DNA of 64,000 nucleotides from Taeniopygia guttata (GCF_048771995.1 NC_133030.1:53094501-53158500); one strand, 5' to 3'; shown: positions 13,001 through 25,689, numbered from the stretch's first letter. Translations and numbers: made by a program. The notes: generated by a model not told the origin, from the sequence alone.

Positions 13001-16000
13001 GTGTGTGGGAGTGTATACAGCCAGAAATGCATAGCAGAAAGAAGGTTCAGAATAAAACTACATTAAAAAAGGGATATTTAAACCCCACTCCCTCCATGCC
13101 ATAGCTGTAGAAGAGGGACACATCGGTTTAAAATTAAAAAGGGAAAAACCTTCATAAGTCTTTCAGTTCTTTACTCGAACTAATACATTTGGGAATAAAT
13201 TAAGACTAAGAGAAACAGAAGTGTTCACCTGGGCTATACTTACTAGGTAACTCTCCCGTGATGAGGCTTATCTGTCATCTACAACAAAGTAACACTTTTG
13301 CTGTTAATGAAGACAGCCCCTAGCTCAGAAAGTAAAGGCAGTTAAAAGCAAAAAAGCAATTTTATACATTACATCAACAAACCAGGGATAAAGAGTTTGC
13401 CAGTTCTGAGATCAGCTCAGCTGCAGGTTTGGCAGGGTGACTTCACCAGCTTAATGTCTCCCTGCGTGTCCCACCATCCCCCTCCCAGCTCTGTGAAACA
13501 CGAGCACCAGCCAAAAAAAAAACCAAAATAGCTTAAATGCCAAGACAGATGTAAAATTTTGGCTTATCTAAGCAGCTTTCCCATTGTTCAGTTATATTAA
13601 AAATGCACAGTCTAAGGTGACCATCAACTACCCCTTTAAATACTGCAGAACAGTAAAAAGTTAAGAATTAACACATATACATACACAAGTTATGCAATGT
13701 CTTTTTTTTTTTCCTTAAAGGGTAGTTAGTTTTTCCACATATAATGGTGGCTATGCCAGCTAATAATACAAACATTAGTATTTGTTTTAATAAAGTAGAG
13801 ATAAACATGTACAATACCTTCTAAAGGATATGAAGATATAATGTGTCATGCTGGATTTTATAAAACATTTAGAAACAAATTATTTCCTCTATTGTGAAGT
13901 AAAGTGCTTTTTCCCCAAGCTGCTACGTCCATTTTGCAATGACACATCTGCTGAAACCAGCATGGGAGCCCCAGTTTTTACAGTTAAATGTTTAGCTTCA
14001 TGCAATAGAAGCTGTTCCAATAAAAAAAAAAAAATCAAAACAACAAACAAACCACCAACTAAAACCCACACATAGCTACCTTTAGTCTGAGCATAGAATT
14101 TTAGCAGTTTTACTGGATTCAATGAAATGATTGATCACCTTCAGTTAAGCATGTAAAACTTGGCAGGATGGGAGAAAAAAAGACAGCTGGCCCTGTATTA
14201 CCATAACAAAAATTGTGCGAGTCTGGATGATGCCATTCCTGAAAATATATTCTAGAATTCAGCTGAATTATTTAACTGTCAAATGTACCACATTCTGAGC
14301 AACAAAAAGACAGATTTTACTGTCTGAGCAGCTTGCACTGCAAGCTTGTAAGGAGGATCAATAGCCATTAACTCAGAAATTCTGTATTGAATTAACCGTG
14401 TGCTGGAAGACAGAATGTCGTGGGGTCCTTGCTAACACTATCAGCCCACAGCCTTTGCATATCTAAATTCAGCAAGGTAAAGGTATTCCAAATATAGATC
14501 TACTACGTGGCATGCTGTCTGCTGCAGTCAAGTGACCTGATGTATTACTTTAGCAGGGAATACACTGATATCCCTTCTCCTATTCTTCAGTGCAAGACTT
14601 TGGATAAGGCTGCCAAAAGATGACTCAAATTGTCATTTTGTTCTGAAAGATGGCCTTGGACTCCTGAGAGCCCTGGATGAGGAACCCTCCAGGAGATCTC
14701 AAATCTTGTCTTTATAGTAGCTGCAGTATGTGTAACACACACACCTAACCATCAGAAAACCAATTTTAACTTGGAAAGTTATAAAAATATATAATAATAC
14801 TTGGAGGAAACAGCCCCCAGACAAGCTCCATGCTGTAGATTTTTACTGACTTTCACCTAGTGCTACAAATTAAGGAGTAACAGCAGAGCTTGAGGGGAAA
14901 ACAGAACACCAATCTTTCAACATACTAAGAAAGCGGGTTTGAGTTACAAATGCAGGGAGAGGCATTTTTAGCAGTTAGTGTTGAACAGCTCCAGAGAAGC
15001 AAGCTCAGAACAAAGTTTAGTTCAATGTAAAATTGTATTTCCAAATACTACATTGTTACTGCACTGACCTTGCAGTTTAAGGCCAAGGTTTATGTTACTA
15101 AGTTTTCACTTCTGAAGAGCCGGAGTTTGAAGAATCTAAGACAGTAGTTGTGGAGGCTTGCCCCAAGCTTTCCCATGCAGATTTACATTCCTACAGTGTC
15201 TGGGAATTTTTTAAACTCCCCACTGCTTGGAGAAACGAAGTTTTCTACTTAGAGGCAAATATATTTCATAATCAACCCACCTTAACAGTGTCAAAGGGGT
15301 GTCCCACCAGCACACCAGCAGCACCTGAAATGAAATAAATGCCATGGTTATTACTCTGAAGTTTCTTCCTGGGTCTGGGGCTCCAGCAGCCCAAGCAGGA
15401 CCACCAGCCTGAGGTGCGAGTGCACATCATGGTTGGCAAACCAGTTAAAGAGCATCCTACCAAGTCAGGAGATAAGAGATGTACAATTCAGTCCTTCAGG
15501 CCAGTACCAGGTGCCTTTATGCTTCTCAGGAAGCCTCTGAGCCCCAGGCAGGGGTTGAGCTGTGTGACTACAGACTGTGCAACACCACATGGAATGTGCA
15601 GCCATGACTCCTGACCTCAGCTCAAGGCAAGTCCAGAGGGCACAAAATGCAGGTTTCCTCTAAAATACGATATTTCATGTAAATATAGTTCTGTGCAGGC
15701 ACAGAGCTGGCAGGCACAGAGATGCAAACATCTCTGGAGGCAGCAGAATACTAATGCTTTCTGCCCACAGCCTTTCCCGACACGACAGCAGCACTTGCAG
15801 AGGGACCATACATTGCTTTATTCTAGCATCAAAGGACTTTTTAGAAGCCACATGCAGGCCTGTTCGTTACACCAATCTGAACACAGGCATTTTGCACACC
15901 CAGGCTGGAGCAAGGAAGGAGAACCCAGCAATCCCCAATGACCGCTGCCAACAGCGAGAGCTACAAGGGCATCCACACATCCTCCCACGGCCGTGGGGGC

Positions 16001-16909
16001 AGCTGCCCTCCCTGTGCCGGGGAAGCTGTAGCAGCAGCACCGTGCCCGCTCCAGGATGCTGCAGTCCTGGTTGTTTAAGGCCAGCACGGCAGCAGCACAG
16101 CCCAGGATAGAAAAACAGCAATGTGCACTGTGCTCGGCACCGACAAGCCAGCGGTACGGCTGACCCGCGGGGAACCCCGGCAAGGCAAGGAGCGCCAGGA
16201 TGAAATCAGAGAGACGCTGCAAAAAGGCATGCAAAACATGTTTGCCAGGTTGGGAAAAAAAAACCAGCAAGCGCAAATACCCGAAAAGACGCGAGAGTGA
16301 GTCTCCTGAGCACAATTTAACAGCTGCTAAATATAGCAGCGGCAGGCCGGCCGCAGGTGCGCGGGGGAGCGCAGGACGCGCTCTTCCCTCTCCATCTCAA
16401 AGCTGCCCAGGGTCGCTGTGCCCAGCTCGGGGCTCCCGACCCCGGAGCCCGTCCCACCCCCGCTCCTTCCATCCCCTCGGGCAGATCCCGGAGGGCTCGG
16501 GGCACATCCCCGAGCGCTTCCCTCGCCGGGCTCGGCCCCCGCGGCAGCGGAGCCGCTCTCACCGCCCCGGCTCCATCCCCCGCTCCCAAAATAACAGCGC
16601 CTGCCTGCCGACCTGCCTGCCCTTCTTCCGCGTTTTAAACACATTTCGCTCTATGCCCTTCTGCGCCTCTTCTCTATTTCCCACCATTTTATATTTTTCC
16701 CCCTTACTCCCCTTTTCCTTTTTCAACCTTTTTTCTGCCTTTTTTTTTTTAATTATTCTTTTCCTCTCACCCCCTTTCTCCCTCTCGTTCCTCTCCCCTT
16801 TTTCTCCCACCATTTTTAATGATTATTTTGTGTACGCTACACGACAACAGAGCGGCTGCAGACCGCGACACTCACCGCCAACACATCCCGCCAGGAAATC
16901 CAGCGCCAT
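9307..16909 (-). CDS. SLC25A29: SLC25A29, mitochondrial basic amino-acid carrier (4 coding exons, 301 aa)
   Basis: The minus-strand coding exons are 16909-16876, 15324-15281, 10758-10675 and 10050-9307 (34+44+84+744 nt). They join in frame to 301 residues plus stop, close to the human length of 303. The product begins MALDFLAGCVGG and ends in QPSSL. It has the three repeats of the SLC25 family, each with a PX[DE]XX[KR] signature: PFDTVK at 21-26, PMELAK at 112-117 and PMDVIK at 213-218. Six membrane helices are expected in the inner mitochondrial membrane. Human SLC25A29 transports arginine, lysine and ornithine; that function is carried over by orthology. The start has G at -3 and +4 and lies in a CpG island. 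Neighbour SLC25A47 is a divergently transcribed paralogue with the same early exon structure. All junctions are GT..AG. Identity rests on sequence plus synteny with WARS1; confusion with SLC25A45/A48 is unlikely. Confidence 0.95.
10051..10674 (-). other. SLC25A29: SLC25A29 intron 3
   Basis: An AT-rich intron of 624 bp with donor GTAAGT and acceptor TTAG. Nothing else is recognised inside it. Confidence 0.85.
10675..10758 (-). CDS. SLC25A29: SLC25A29 coding exon 3
   Basis: This 84-nt, phase-0 exon encodes VRLQVQNVEKPLYRGTFHCF and continues QSIIKQES (residues 27-54). The acceptor TTTATAG and donor GTAAGT flank it. The sequence is the matrix-side segment after the first carrier signature and closely resembles the human equivalent. 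Confidence 0.96.
10759..15280 (-). other. SLC25A29: SLC25A29 intron 2 (4.5 kb)
   Basis: An AT-rich intron with short A and T homopolymers, for example near 13,700 and 14,030. No recognisable repeat family, embedded gene or RNA gene. The donor is GTGGGT directly after the lysine codon of PFDTVK. Confidence 0.8.
15281..15324 (-). CDS. SLC25A29: SLC25A29 coding exon 2
   Basis: A 44-nt exon encoding the end of a split glycine codon and then AAGVLVGHPFDTVK (residues 12-26), the first helix end and the first carrier signature. The acceptor is TTTCATTTCAG. Its length and phase exactly match exon 2 of SLC25A47. Confidence 0.96.
15325..16875 (-). other. SLC25A29: SLC25A29 intron 1
   Basis: This 1.55-kb intron becomes GC- and CpG-rich toward exon 1, where it forms part of the promoter island, and contains a strong polypyrimidine (plus strand) tract at about 16,640-16,815. 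Long open frames on both strands here reflect base composition and have no domain signatures. Confidence 0.8.
16640..16815. repeat. Polypyrimidine/polypurine tract in SLC25A29 intron 1
   Basis: The plus strand is overwhelmingly C and T, built from irregular runs such as CCCCCTTTCTCCCTC and TTTTCCTTTTTC; the transcribed RNA from the minus strand would be A/G-rich. It lies about 60-230 bp downstream of the first exon's donor. Such tracts can adopt triplex structures, but none can be shown here. Confidence 0.75.
16876..16909 (-). CDS. SLC25A29: SLC25A29 coding exon 1
   Basis: A 34-nt coding segment: ATG followed by codons for ALDFLAGCVG and the first base of a split glycine codon, then donor GTGAGT. 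The MALDFLAGC start is diagnostic for SLC25A29. The 5' UTR continues to higher coordinates inside the CpG island. Confidence 0.95.
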
Positions 16910-17342
16910 GCCGGCAGCGTGTGCTCCGCGCTCTGCCGCGCCGCGCCCCCGCCCGGCCCTTTCTACCCTCGGGGGGCCGGGCCGCGCCCGGGGGCGGGGG
17001 CCAAGCGACAACTCCCCCGGGCCGCCCCCGGCACGGCACGGGATGGAGATGCCGCTGCCGGCACTGCGGAGACTGCGCTCTGCTCCGGCGCCTCCCTCTT
17101 CCCCCGCCTGCAACCTGCCACTGCTTCCTCTGCCACAGCTGCGCAATGAGCCAGGAGGAAAGGCGGAAAAAAAAAATGGGAGGCTGGGGAGGTGGTGGTT
17201 GGAGGGTGGAGGGGGTAAGAGCATCCCATCAGTAGCACCTCAGTTGTTTTGGGTGCGCGGGGAGGCTGTCCTGAGGGGTCTTGCTTTCTGGGAGAGGCAT
17301 CCCTGGGTGCTTGTGGTTGGAAAGCCTGAGGAGCTGATAACA

Positions 17343-17425
17343 TGAGGCCTTTGTTAGGAGGAAAGGCTGGGGGAGTCAGGCTGTTCAGCCTGGAGAAGAG
17401 AAGGCTCCAGGGAGACTTTCACAGC
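17343..17425 (+). mobile_element. CR1 fragment, upstream part of a mosaic
   Basis: Plus-strand CR1 sequence ('ctgttcagcctggagaagagaaggctcc') that stops abruptly where an opposite-strand CR1 3' end begins. Together with 17,925-18,108 it brackets the minus-strand CR1. Confidence 0.85.
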
Positions 17426-17918
17426 AGCTTGGGTTGGAAGGGGCCACAGTGGGTCATCTTGTCCAACCCTCCTGCTTAAGCAGGGTCACCCCAGAGCACG
17501 TGGCACAGGATTGCATCCAGATGGTCCTTGAATACCTTCACTGAGGGGAAATTCCAGACCATTTCCAGGAAGTCTGTTCTGGTCTGCAGTCACTGCACAG
17601 TGAAGGAGTTCTTCAAGTTCAGCCAGAATTTCATGTGCATCGATTTCTGCCCATCGTCTCTTGCTCAGCACCAATAAGGACCTGGCCCATCCTCTTGACA
17701 CTCTCCCTTCAGATACTCACAGACATTGACTGAGTCCATTCTCAATGGTTTCTTCTCAAGGCTGAACAGGCCCAGCTCTATCAGCCTGAGAGATGTGTTT
17801 TTGTTCCTGGACCAACTTTGTTGCCCTTTTCTGACTCACTCCTGGAGCTCCCTGTCCCTCTTGCACTGAGCAGCCCAGAGAAGGACGCAGCACTCCAGGG
17901 CTGAGTCACCCCCCATCG
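17426..17918 (-). mobile_element. CR1 fragment inserted among plus-strand CR1 pieces
   Basis: On the minus strand this runs toward a CR1 3' end at about 17,430 (plus strand: GGGTTGGAAGGGGCCAC). It includes the segment 'gcacgtggcacaggattgcatccagatgg' and, farther 5', the 'gctgaacaggcccagctct' and 'ctcctggagctccctgtcc' blocks. At roughly 490 bp it is one of the longest CR1 pieces in the window. The wording differs from the CR1 at 5.9 kb, suggesting a different subfamily. Confidence 0.87.
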
Positions 17919-17924
17919 ACCTGC

Positions 17925-18108
17925 TGGAATGTTCTGGAACATGTTGTCAGAGAAACTGGATGCCCCTCCCTGGAAGTGTTTAAGACCAAATTGAATGGTC
18001 TTAAACACCTGTTCTAGTGAGAGGTATGGGTCCCTGCCATGGCAGAGGGGTTGGAACTGGATGGTTTTTGAGGTCCCTTCCAACCCAAACCATTCTATGA
18101 TTCTTTTA
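17925..18108 (+). mobile_element. CR1 fragment, 3' end of the mosaic
   Basis: Plus-strand CR1 3' portion ('gatgcccctccctggaagtgtttaag', 'ggttggaactggatgg', 'aggtcccttccaacccaaacc') ending in ATTCTATGATTC. It resumes at a later CR1 position than the one where the 17,343-17,425 piece stops, so some internal CR1 sequence is missing between the two. Confidence 0.9.
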
Positions 18109-21100
18109 CCAGACTCCCCCACAAAATATTGTCCCAGAAAGGGGAGGAATGGTTGCACCAGCAGAGAGGGTCCTTGTGCTAAATGCTGACCCCAGGGCAC
18201 AATGGCAAGTCTGGAAATGAGGCCCTGTCTTTGATGATGAAAGCCACAAACGAGTAGCCTGCTGCTCAGGGCTTTGCAGAGCCCCAGATCTCAGTGTTTG
18301 TTACACAGCACTGCTGCGCTTCACCCTGCACAAGGGGCCTCTCCCTCCCCGCAGGCTTTTCTTGTTCTGCATTAATTCTAATTTCCTGCTAACATTGCCT
18401 GGCTTCAGGGTGCCCTGGTGCCAGAGTGTTTAAATGGGGAACTCAAGCTGTTGACAGTTTGAAAAGGGAGCCCTGTTTAAGCTGCTCGTTATTTCTGCAG
18501 GCGATGTCTCAGAAAGGGGAATACCAGCAGCCTAGAACAATAAGTAGTCTATTCCAGCTTTGCTTAGAGTAACAGGATCTTCTTCAGGGCCTGCAGAGTC
18601 TAAATTGATTTTAGATAGTAAATTCCAGAAGCAGAATGGAAAAGCAGATAGAAGGATTTTTATTCCCTTTTTGTAAATTTTAATTGCTTTCCATAGTATG
18701 GCAGGTTTTTTTTTTAAGGTGTAGCAGCTCCATAAAAAAAATCAATAAAATCTTGCAGTTGAATAACATTAAAAATCAATCCAGCTTTTACCTTCCGTGC
18801 AAAGAAAGCACAAACAAATGAACAAAGACAAAGATGCTTTCAAAGAGGTCTGAAACTAGAAGAAAAAAATGAGAATCTGTCCCAGATTAAGCAGCTCTTG
18901 GACTATCATTACAATTAATAAATAGACAAGATGTAAATGCAAAACATTAAATGAATCTCTAACATTACCCTTATCTTCCAATCCAATGCTCATTTGGGCT
19001 CCTTCTCATCTCTAAAACCCATCAACTCGAATCAAGCACCGATGGGGATGACCAGTTGGTACTAGAAGCAGGTGGATGGGCTGGTCCTGCCCTCTGTCAC
19101 AGCATCAATGGCTTTGGGAGTGTCCACTCCTGCTCTGTCACCCCCGCTCCTAACAGGAGTCTTACTGGACTCACACATCTGCAGACAGGACTCGAGACCA
19201 GAGATAAATCCCTGACCAGTAGTTTTTCCTTAAGCATTTTATGTAAGTATAAGTGGAAGTGACTTTCTGTGACACTTGTATACCCTGGATCCATGGGAGA
19301 AACTACAGTCAAGTGCAGAGTTCTCCAGGTGAAAATCCAGATGTTATAGGTCTGTCTTGTAGCACAAGGCTTGGAAGGAACAGCTTCGCCTAAAAGGTTC
19401 CTGGCCAAGCTGTTTTTAATCTGTTATTCCAATCCTCTGATCTCTCAAGCAATCTTCCTCAGAGGAATTACCTTCTCTACTAGAAATGGTTTTGTAATTC
19501 TAATGTTTGCTCACAGTGGTCAGGGAAAACACTTCCTGTCTCGTTGTAGGCACTTCTAGGTTATCTGAAGATGGTTTCAGTCTTAGTCTTTTCTTCTCTG
19601 AATTATATTAATAATTATCTTCTGATCTCTGAATCTTAGCCGCTCTTTCTTCAGCTGATGTGGAGTTCCTTGAACCAAGCCCTAAGGCCCTGCTGAGTGA
19701 GTTCTGGGAGATTACCCTGGGTATTTGCAGACAACACTTGTTCATGTATCTGAATATGAAATCAGAGATTCACAAGAGACATAACATATAACATAACATG
19801 AGATGATATTGTTCACTTATGGGCAGCCTGTGACACATGACGTGCTCCAGGTCCCTTCTGGTAGATCAGCTGTGTGCCACAATGTTCCCTACCTTGACCT
19901 TGCAGATTTTTTCTCTAGTTGTTCCTAGCTGTTCATGATAAATTGCTTTTTCCAGATTGTATTTCCAGTTTGTCAAGATCACTTGAATTCTAATCCTGCT
20001 GTTGATGTTTGTGCAGCCCCTCCCAGGTTGCTGCAACGTCCCGAGGCCTGTCTTGTTCCTTTGTGCTTGAGCTGTTCCTAATAAGCTTAGCTTAATATTA
20101 CAGAATGTTTTATTCAATGCTACGAGCCCCACTGGAGCACTTCAGAGGGATGGCAGCCATTTTATGTACTAGTACAGAGAACATCAAGGGCTTGTTGGTG
20201 TAAAGTCTGAGATGTCCAGGGCTGGTTCACTAAGGCATAAGCATGGCTTTAGTCCCACAGGGGAGTTTGTCTTTTGTTCATTTTTTCTTGCTCGGGGTTT
20301 TTGTTTTGTTTTCAGTTCAAGTTACACTTGCGAGGCAGCACTGTGTGAATGTGGATGAGTTTATTAGTCTTGTGTGTGGGTGGGACAGTGAGTCAGTAGG
20401 GATGCTTGTATTTGTGTGATAAATGAAAGGAAGTATTAGAGCTCTTACAGGTGGGTAATATTTCTTAGATCAAGTATTTTGAGTATTCATCCAGGGCCAT
20501 ATGTGTGCAGTATAGATATGCAACCTGACACAGAAGGAAAACAGATTTAGTGGTTCTCCTCTTTACTCAGGCTGTTTTCCTAGATATTTCAGAAGCTGTG
20601 TCTGATCTTGTGTCTGCTTTGTTGATGTGTAATGCCTCTGGCTCAGAGTGTGATGGCTCAGATGTCTGTTGGGACTCTTGTGCCCTTCAGGCTCCATGGA
20701 TTAGGCTCAGCTGTGGCTGCCTTCCTTCTCATTCTGCTAAGGCTGTTCCAAACATAACTTACAACTGCTGGGATGCATCCCCTGGAGTGCTGGAGTGAGG
20801 GATTGTGCTTTCCCTGCTTTCTTCTTCTTTGGGGTCACTGAGCTTCCCCTCTGCATGGCAAAATGTGGACCCCTCAAATAAAGCAGGCAGAAAAGAAAGA
20901 GCTCAGAGCAGCTTGGGAGACACAGAATCTACCAGCATGTACAGCAGCTGCACTGCCATGTGTCTGAGAGAAAAGGTTATAACTTAATCTAACCCTTCAA
21001 AAAACCTCTTACCTTAGTCCCTTTGTTTTTTATGTGGAAGAGGCTTTGCAGAGGATGCTGGAGGGGTGAGATAGCAGAGGAAGTTTCTCCTCATTCCTTT

Positions 21101-24100
21101 GGCAAGAAGTGACCCCGTTGGCTGTCTGCTGCTCTCAATGGCACACAGGGGAAGTCTGTGAGAAGGTGCCACCAAACTGAAACCTGCTCAAGGGGATCAG
21201 AAGACCAGGGAATGGAACAGAAAAAGGCAGAGAGCAAGCAGTGTGACAGAATAAACACTGCAGATTAGTATAACATGAAGCAGAAGGGCAGCAAGGCAGA
21301 ATGAAGCAGGAAAGGAACAGAAATGTGGAGTTGTGATAAACTCGTGGAAATTCTGTTGGGAGTGGCATTCAATATAATATACATTGTTGGCTCAAGTGTT
21401 TCAAAATCTTTCTGTTTGCTTGTGAATTTCGTATCAACAATTGGCCATGTCCCAGTAGAAAGGTCCCACTATAATGTAGAGGGTGGTAGATGGGGGAGCC
21501 TCCCCTTTACTCCCTGGAGCTTTGCTGAGGCTTGGCCAGCTCTGAGACTACCCTGCATGGGAATTCTCTTTCATACAGCCTTCTGCCCTCAGACCCTTCC
21601 TTAACTTCCACGATTAGCTGCTTCATCATCACAGCTTCAGCTGTCATCGTGTTACCCAGAAAAATGCACCAGTTTCTCTTCTGTTTTGAGCTGTGACTGG
21701 ATATTGATCTTCTTCCTAGCACCTTCTTTGGTTCCCTGAATCTTCTTTGGTTCAAAGTCTCTTTGGGGCAGCAGCTCGCTCTGTGTACCCCATGTTATGT
21801 GAACGTGGGTGATATTCAGGCCATGTGCAATGTGAACATTCTCTTTACAGCAGCAAACTGCTTTGAAGGAAAATCTTGCATTTCCCAGAAACTGCAGCCT
21901 GCCACAACTTGATGATTGAGTGCTTTACAGAATGGCTGGCATCTAAAGAGTGACAAGTAAATCCAAGTGGTGAAATGAGAGAAATATTGGGGCACATTGT
22001 ACAGAGGAAACAAGCAAGCACTGAGCTGCTTTATAGAAACACCCCTTTGTCTGAAAAATAATCTTCTCGGGGTGAATTCACTGGGTACATTTGTGTGGAT
22101 TCATTTTATTTGTTCATTTTTCCAGATCCTTTTTCTTTGATTTCCCAAGCATTCTTGTGTTTGCTGTCCTGCTTGTTGTTTGCATTGTCCCACTCGATGT
22201 TATGTTATTGAGTCAGATCAGTGGGATACTCCAGAACCTCTGGAGGCAGCTGTACTTGAAGACAGAGCAGCTAAGGTATTATTCTCAGGGGACTAGATGC
22301 CTTTATTATCCATTAACTTTATGACCTTGGGTGGCTGTAGGGTATTCTCTGGTGTCATTATCCCAGTGGCTTCAAAGGTACTGTATATGTTGAAACTTCC
22401 CAGCCTGATAAAATCCCTTGATAAGACTGATGTTTCAAAGCATGAAATGCAACTGATGCAGCTGCACAAGAGCTGAGTGCTGCTGAAACAGAGCTGCCTT
22501 GCTTACAGATCTGCTGATGGGTAGAGGCTTTGTGATCCTCCAAAATGTCCTGGTCAGGGTCCCAGCATGTAAGGGATCTTCTGCTCCCAGGGAAGTCATG
22601 GCAGACAAACAACTGCCTTGGCAAATATCTGAAATGCTGAGCTTGTGAGAAGCAGAGGCAGAGGTGTTGGGGGGCAGAAGTGGCTTAGTATGCTCTAAGT
22701 TGTAAGGTGCCCTGAAAAGTTTGGTCTAGCTCCAGCTTTCCATGCTTTATCCTGGTAAAATGGAGACATTTTTATTACTGGGAACACATACCTTCTGGAA
22801 AGCCTGCCCCTCTCCAATTTAAGCAGAAGTGGCCAAGTTCTGACATCCATCTTTTGCTGTTTGTCTCAGCCTCTGCTACACGTGTATGTGGATTAGTTTG
22901 GGTCACTGGTGTGTTGGAGAAGAGAAAGAAGCATAACCTGCAAACTAAACAGTCCACACCATTTATGTTAATTCTGAGGAAGAATCTATCTCTGTTCATA
23001 GTTAGTTGTCTTGTGCTTTGTTCGAAATATAAAACCACAGCAAATCCCTGGGTGCTTCCCTGGGAGCAGATGAGAAATGAACAGACCAAAAAACCAGAAA
23101 AAGCTGCCTATAGGTATTAGTCCAAAGTCTTCTCCTTGGCACTGTGTTTGTTTTCAAAGATCATACATACTTTGGGTTTTGTTAACTAAACTGCTGAGTT
23201 TTCTGCTTTTCTGTCATTTTTCTAGTCAGCAAGAAGTCTCAGAGAGAGCAGACCTACACACACCCGTACTGAGTCTTCTCTTATCACACATCCCATCTTT
23301 GCCTCTGGCCTGTGATAGATGGCCAAGAAATTATAATTACTTTTTTAATGTGTATTTGGGCAAGAACCTGAGTCCAAAGTACTTGAAGTATTACAAGGAC
23401 TATGTTCTCTTATATTTGCTGCAGGTGGAGGAGGTTTCTTAGCTGCTGGCTTTCATTGGAGAAGGCCAGAAGACTCTGCATGCCCATGCAACAAGTGATA
23501 CTGAGAGCAGGTCTCCAGCAGAACCCAAATGCTATTTAGCATCACAGTTTGAATATGCCAGGATCACAAAGAGGCATGCTGAGATAAGAGAGTGGGCACT
23601 GAGTCCAGTCACCTGAGCTAATAACTATCTACCAGCCCAGCAGCTTTACCCATCTTTCCTCTGCACGTTACTCACGCTTGTGATTTGTGACAGTGAGCAA
23701 GAACTGTTGAGAAATCATTCAGGAATGGAAGATAACAGCTCAGTAACTGGCATATTTATAGCATTTTTCCAGTCTGAATCTGCAGACAGTATAACCTAAG
23801 CCTCAGGCTGTTTCTGTGAGGTAAAAAGGTGCAATTATGCCTCTTTTATAGATAATGAAACTGGTAATACTGATTTGGCCCAGGGGAACAGGAGGCAGAA
23901 CTAGGAGAACAACCTCCTTTGCCTGCCTCATGGCTTTGTTTTTGTTACCCTGTTCTTACAGGAATCCTTCTGTGAGGCTAATGGCTTTTCACTGCCAACA
24001 GGTATAAAAATATACTTTTAACATCATGTTTTTGAAATCCTCTGGCACAAGTTGTATTCACATGCAAAGTCAATGACTGGGAGACCAGGTGTCCAACTAA

Positions 24101-25689
24101 ATCTGAGTCTATGCTAGGCTATTTAACAGAGTAGGCACACAGCCACTAAGGTTTGTGTCTGGACAATTTTTTACTATGTTGGTCTGTCTTCAAGGCAACT
24201 TCCTTCTGGGTCATTTGTGGGCTTCCAATTGTTATGTGGAATGTTTGCTGCTGCAACAGCTTTACAGTAAAGATGCCATTTCTTATAAACTTGTGAACAA
24301 AACTGATGGAACAGGCTTGGCAGGGTGACCATTGTGCCTGTACAGGAACTTCCCATTAACTCTGGGAGCTGGACACTCCTATGGCTCCTGAACAAGTGGC
24401 AGGTGATAAGTGAGACTGTGTGCTTCCTATGATACTTAGAGCCTGGAACTGTTAGTACTGGTGACTGAGTACTCTTGTTAAGGTTAAGAGTGCTCCTGAA
24501 AAAGCTATGGAAACTTCTGGCTTAGATTTTAATTTTTCTCCTGGTTGGGCCAATGGAAAAAGTCAGGATAATGTTGGAGGCATAGGACTGAACTCTTGCT
24601 GCTGAAATGGGTCTATGTCTGAACTAGGACACTGCACACTGCTTGCAAAAATTTATGGCAGAGATCCCTGAATTAGCAGAGATCAAGTTAGGATGGGTAT
24701 CAGAGGCTCTTTGTCCCCTCTGCCCCAACAACAACATGGGGTTCTTCTCCAGCATTAAACTTGCTTTGTAGCAGTATTTTTAAGGGACCTACTTAGCTTT
24801 TGCTTGAACACTTAAATTAATTAATTGTAGTTTCAGTTGTTTTCTATTTCTGCAAGATAAAATTCCTCTGTATATATCCCCTCTCAACATAATCTCATAA
24901 TAATGCCGGCATTTAGAAAAAGTTCTCTTTTCTGAACTCTTTTGTGCCAGGTTTTTCAGTTAAGTAACCCTTTCCCATGTGACTTTAGTAGCTGATCACA
25001 AAGTCCCAGACAATAATGCCTTATAGTTCTAGAGCTGAGTTTTCTTTCTAATTTCCAAGTAGCTCTGAGGCTGTTAAATCATATAAAATCAGCTAGTGAT
25101 AAAGGAAGAAGACGATTGGTTAATCAATAATGTAGCATCTCATAGATTTTTCACTGGTGTAAAGGAGACATCTCAGTGAGACAGATTTTGGGAATATTGC
25201 AAAAAAGATACAGGGACACAGACTCTGGAGAGAGCGCTGATAGTGCACCAGCAATATCAAAAAATAGACTGGGAGAATGTCACTGTTCCTACTACAACAG
25301 CCATGTTTTACTGTCTAACAGCTGAGGTGCCTCCTCTGAAAAGGTAGAGGCTTGCACATTAACATCATCATGAAATAAAGAGTGCTTTCTTGCTTGGTGG
25401 TAGGGAAAAGCAGGTCAGGAAGGTGAGTGCTTCCCTCTGCTCCTGGCTCTCCAAGCCTGCTGCCAAGTCACTGACTACATCTTCTGTTCATTAAAGAGCA
25501 GAAAATGCACAAGAGGTTGGAAAGTGGCTCAAAAAGCAGCCAGAAAGTCAGTAACAGTCCTGACACCCCCTCCCTCTATCACAGCAAGTTCTTCTGCAGT
25601 GTAGGTTGGCATAAAATCCTTCCTGAGAGCTTGCTGTGGTGGTGCACTGTCAGACTTCCTCTTTCCTACTCTGCAGCTCAGGGTGATGT
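18109..25689. other. Intergenic region between the two carrier genes, left part
   Basis: About 7.6 kb of single-copy sequence without a recognisable gene. The reading frames present are short and have no domain signatures. A brief run of CATAACAT-like repeats occurs near 19,785-19,805. By its position between divergent promoters it could hold regulatory elements, but none can be identified by eye. Confidence 0.6.

Larger units (their letters stand above)
16310..17160. promoter_or_regulatory. SLC25A29: CpG island and promoter of SLC25A29
   Basis: CpG dinucleotides and G+C are dense here and sparse on both sides, apart from the pyrimidine tract in its middle. The island covers the first coding exon. 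A GC-box-like run (GGGGGCGGGGG) lies near 16,990, upstream of the minus-strand ATG at 16,909. No TATA box is evident, which fits a broadly expressed gene with dispersed start sites. The exact transcription start is not visible from sequence. Confidence 0.75.

Noticed and set aside
16200-17345. A 381-codon plus-strand open frame across the SLC25A29 promoter
   Set aside because: It runs antisense through exon 1, the CpG island and the pyrimidine tract; low-complexity composition explains its length.
22091-22324. A hydrophobic 77-codon frame resembling a small membrane protein
   Set aside because: The hydrophobicity follows from a T-rich stretch; no promoter, splice or family evidence supports it.
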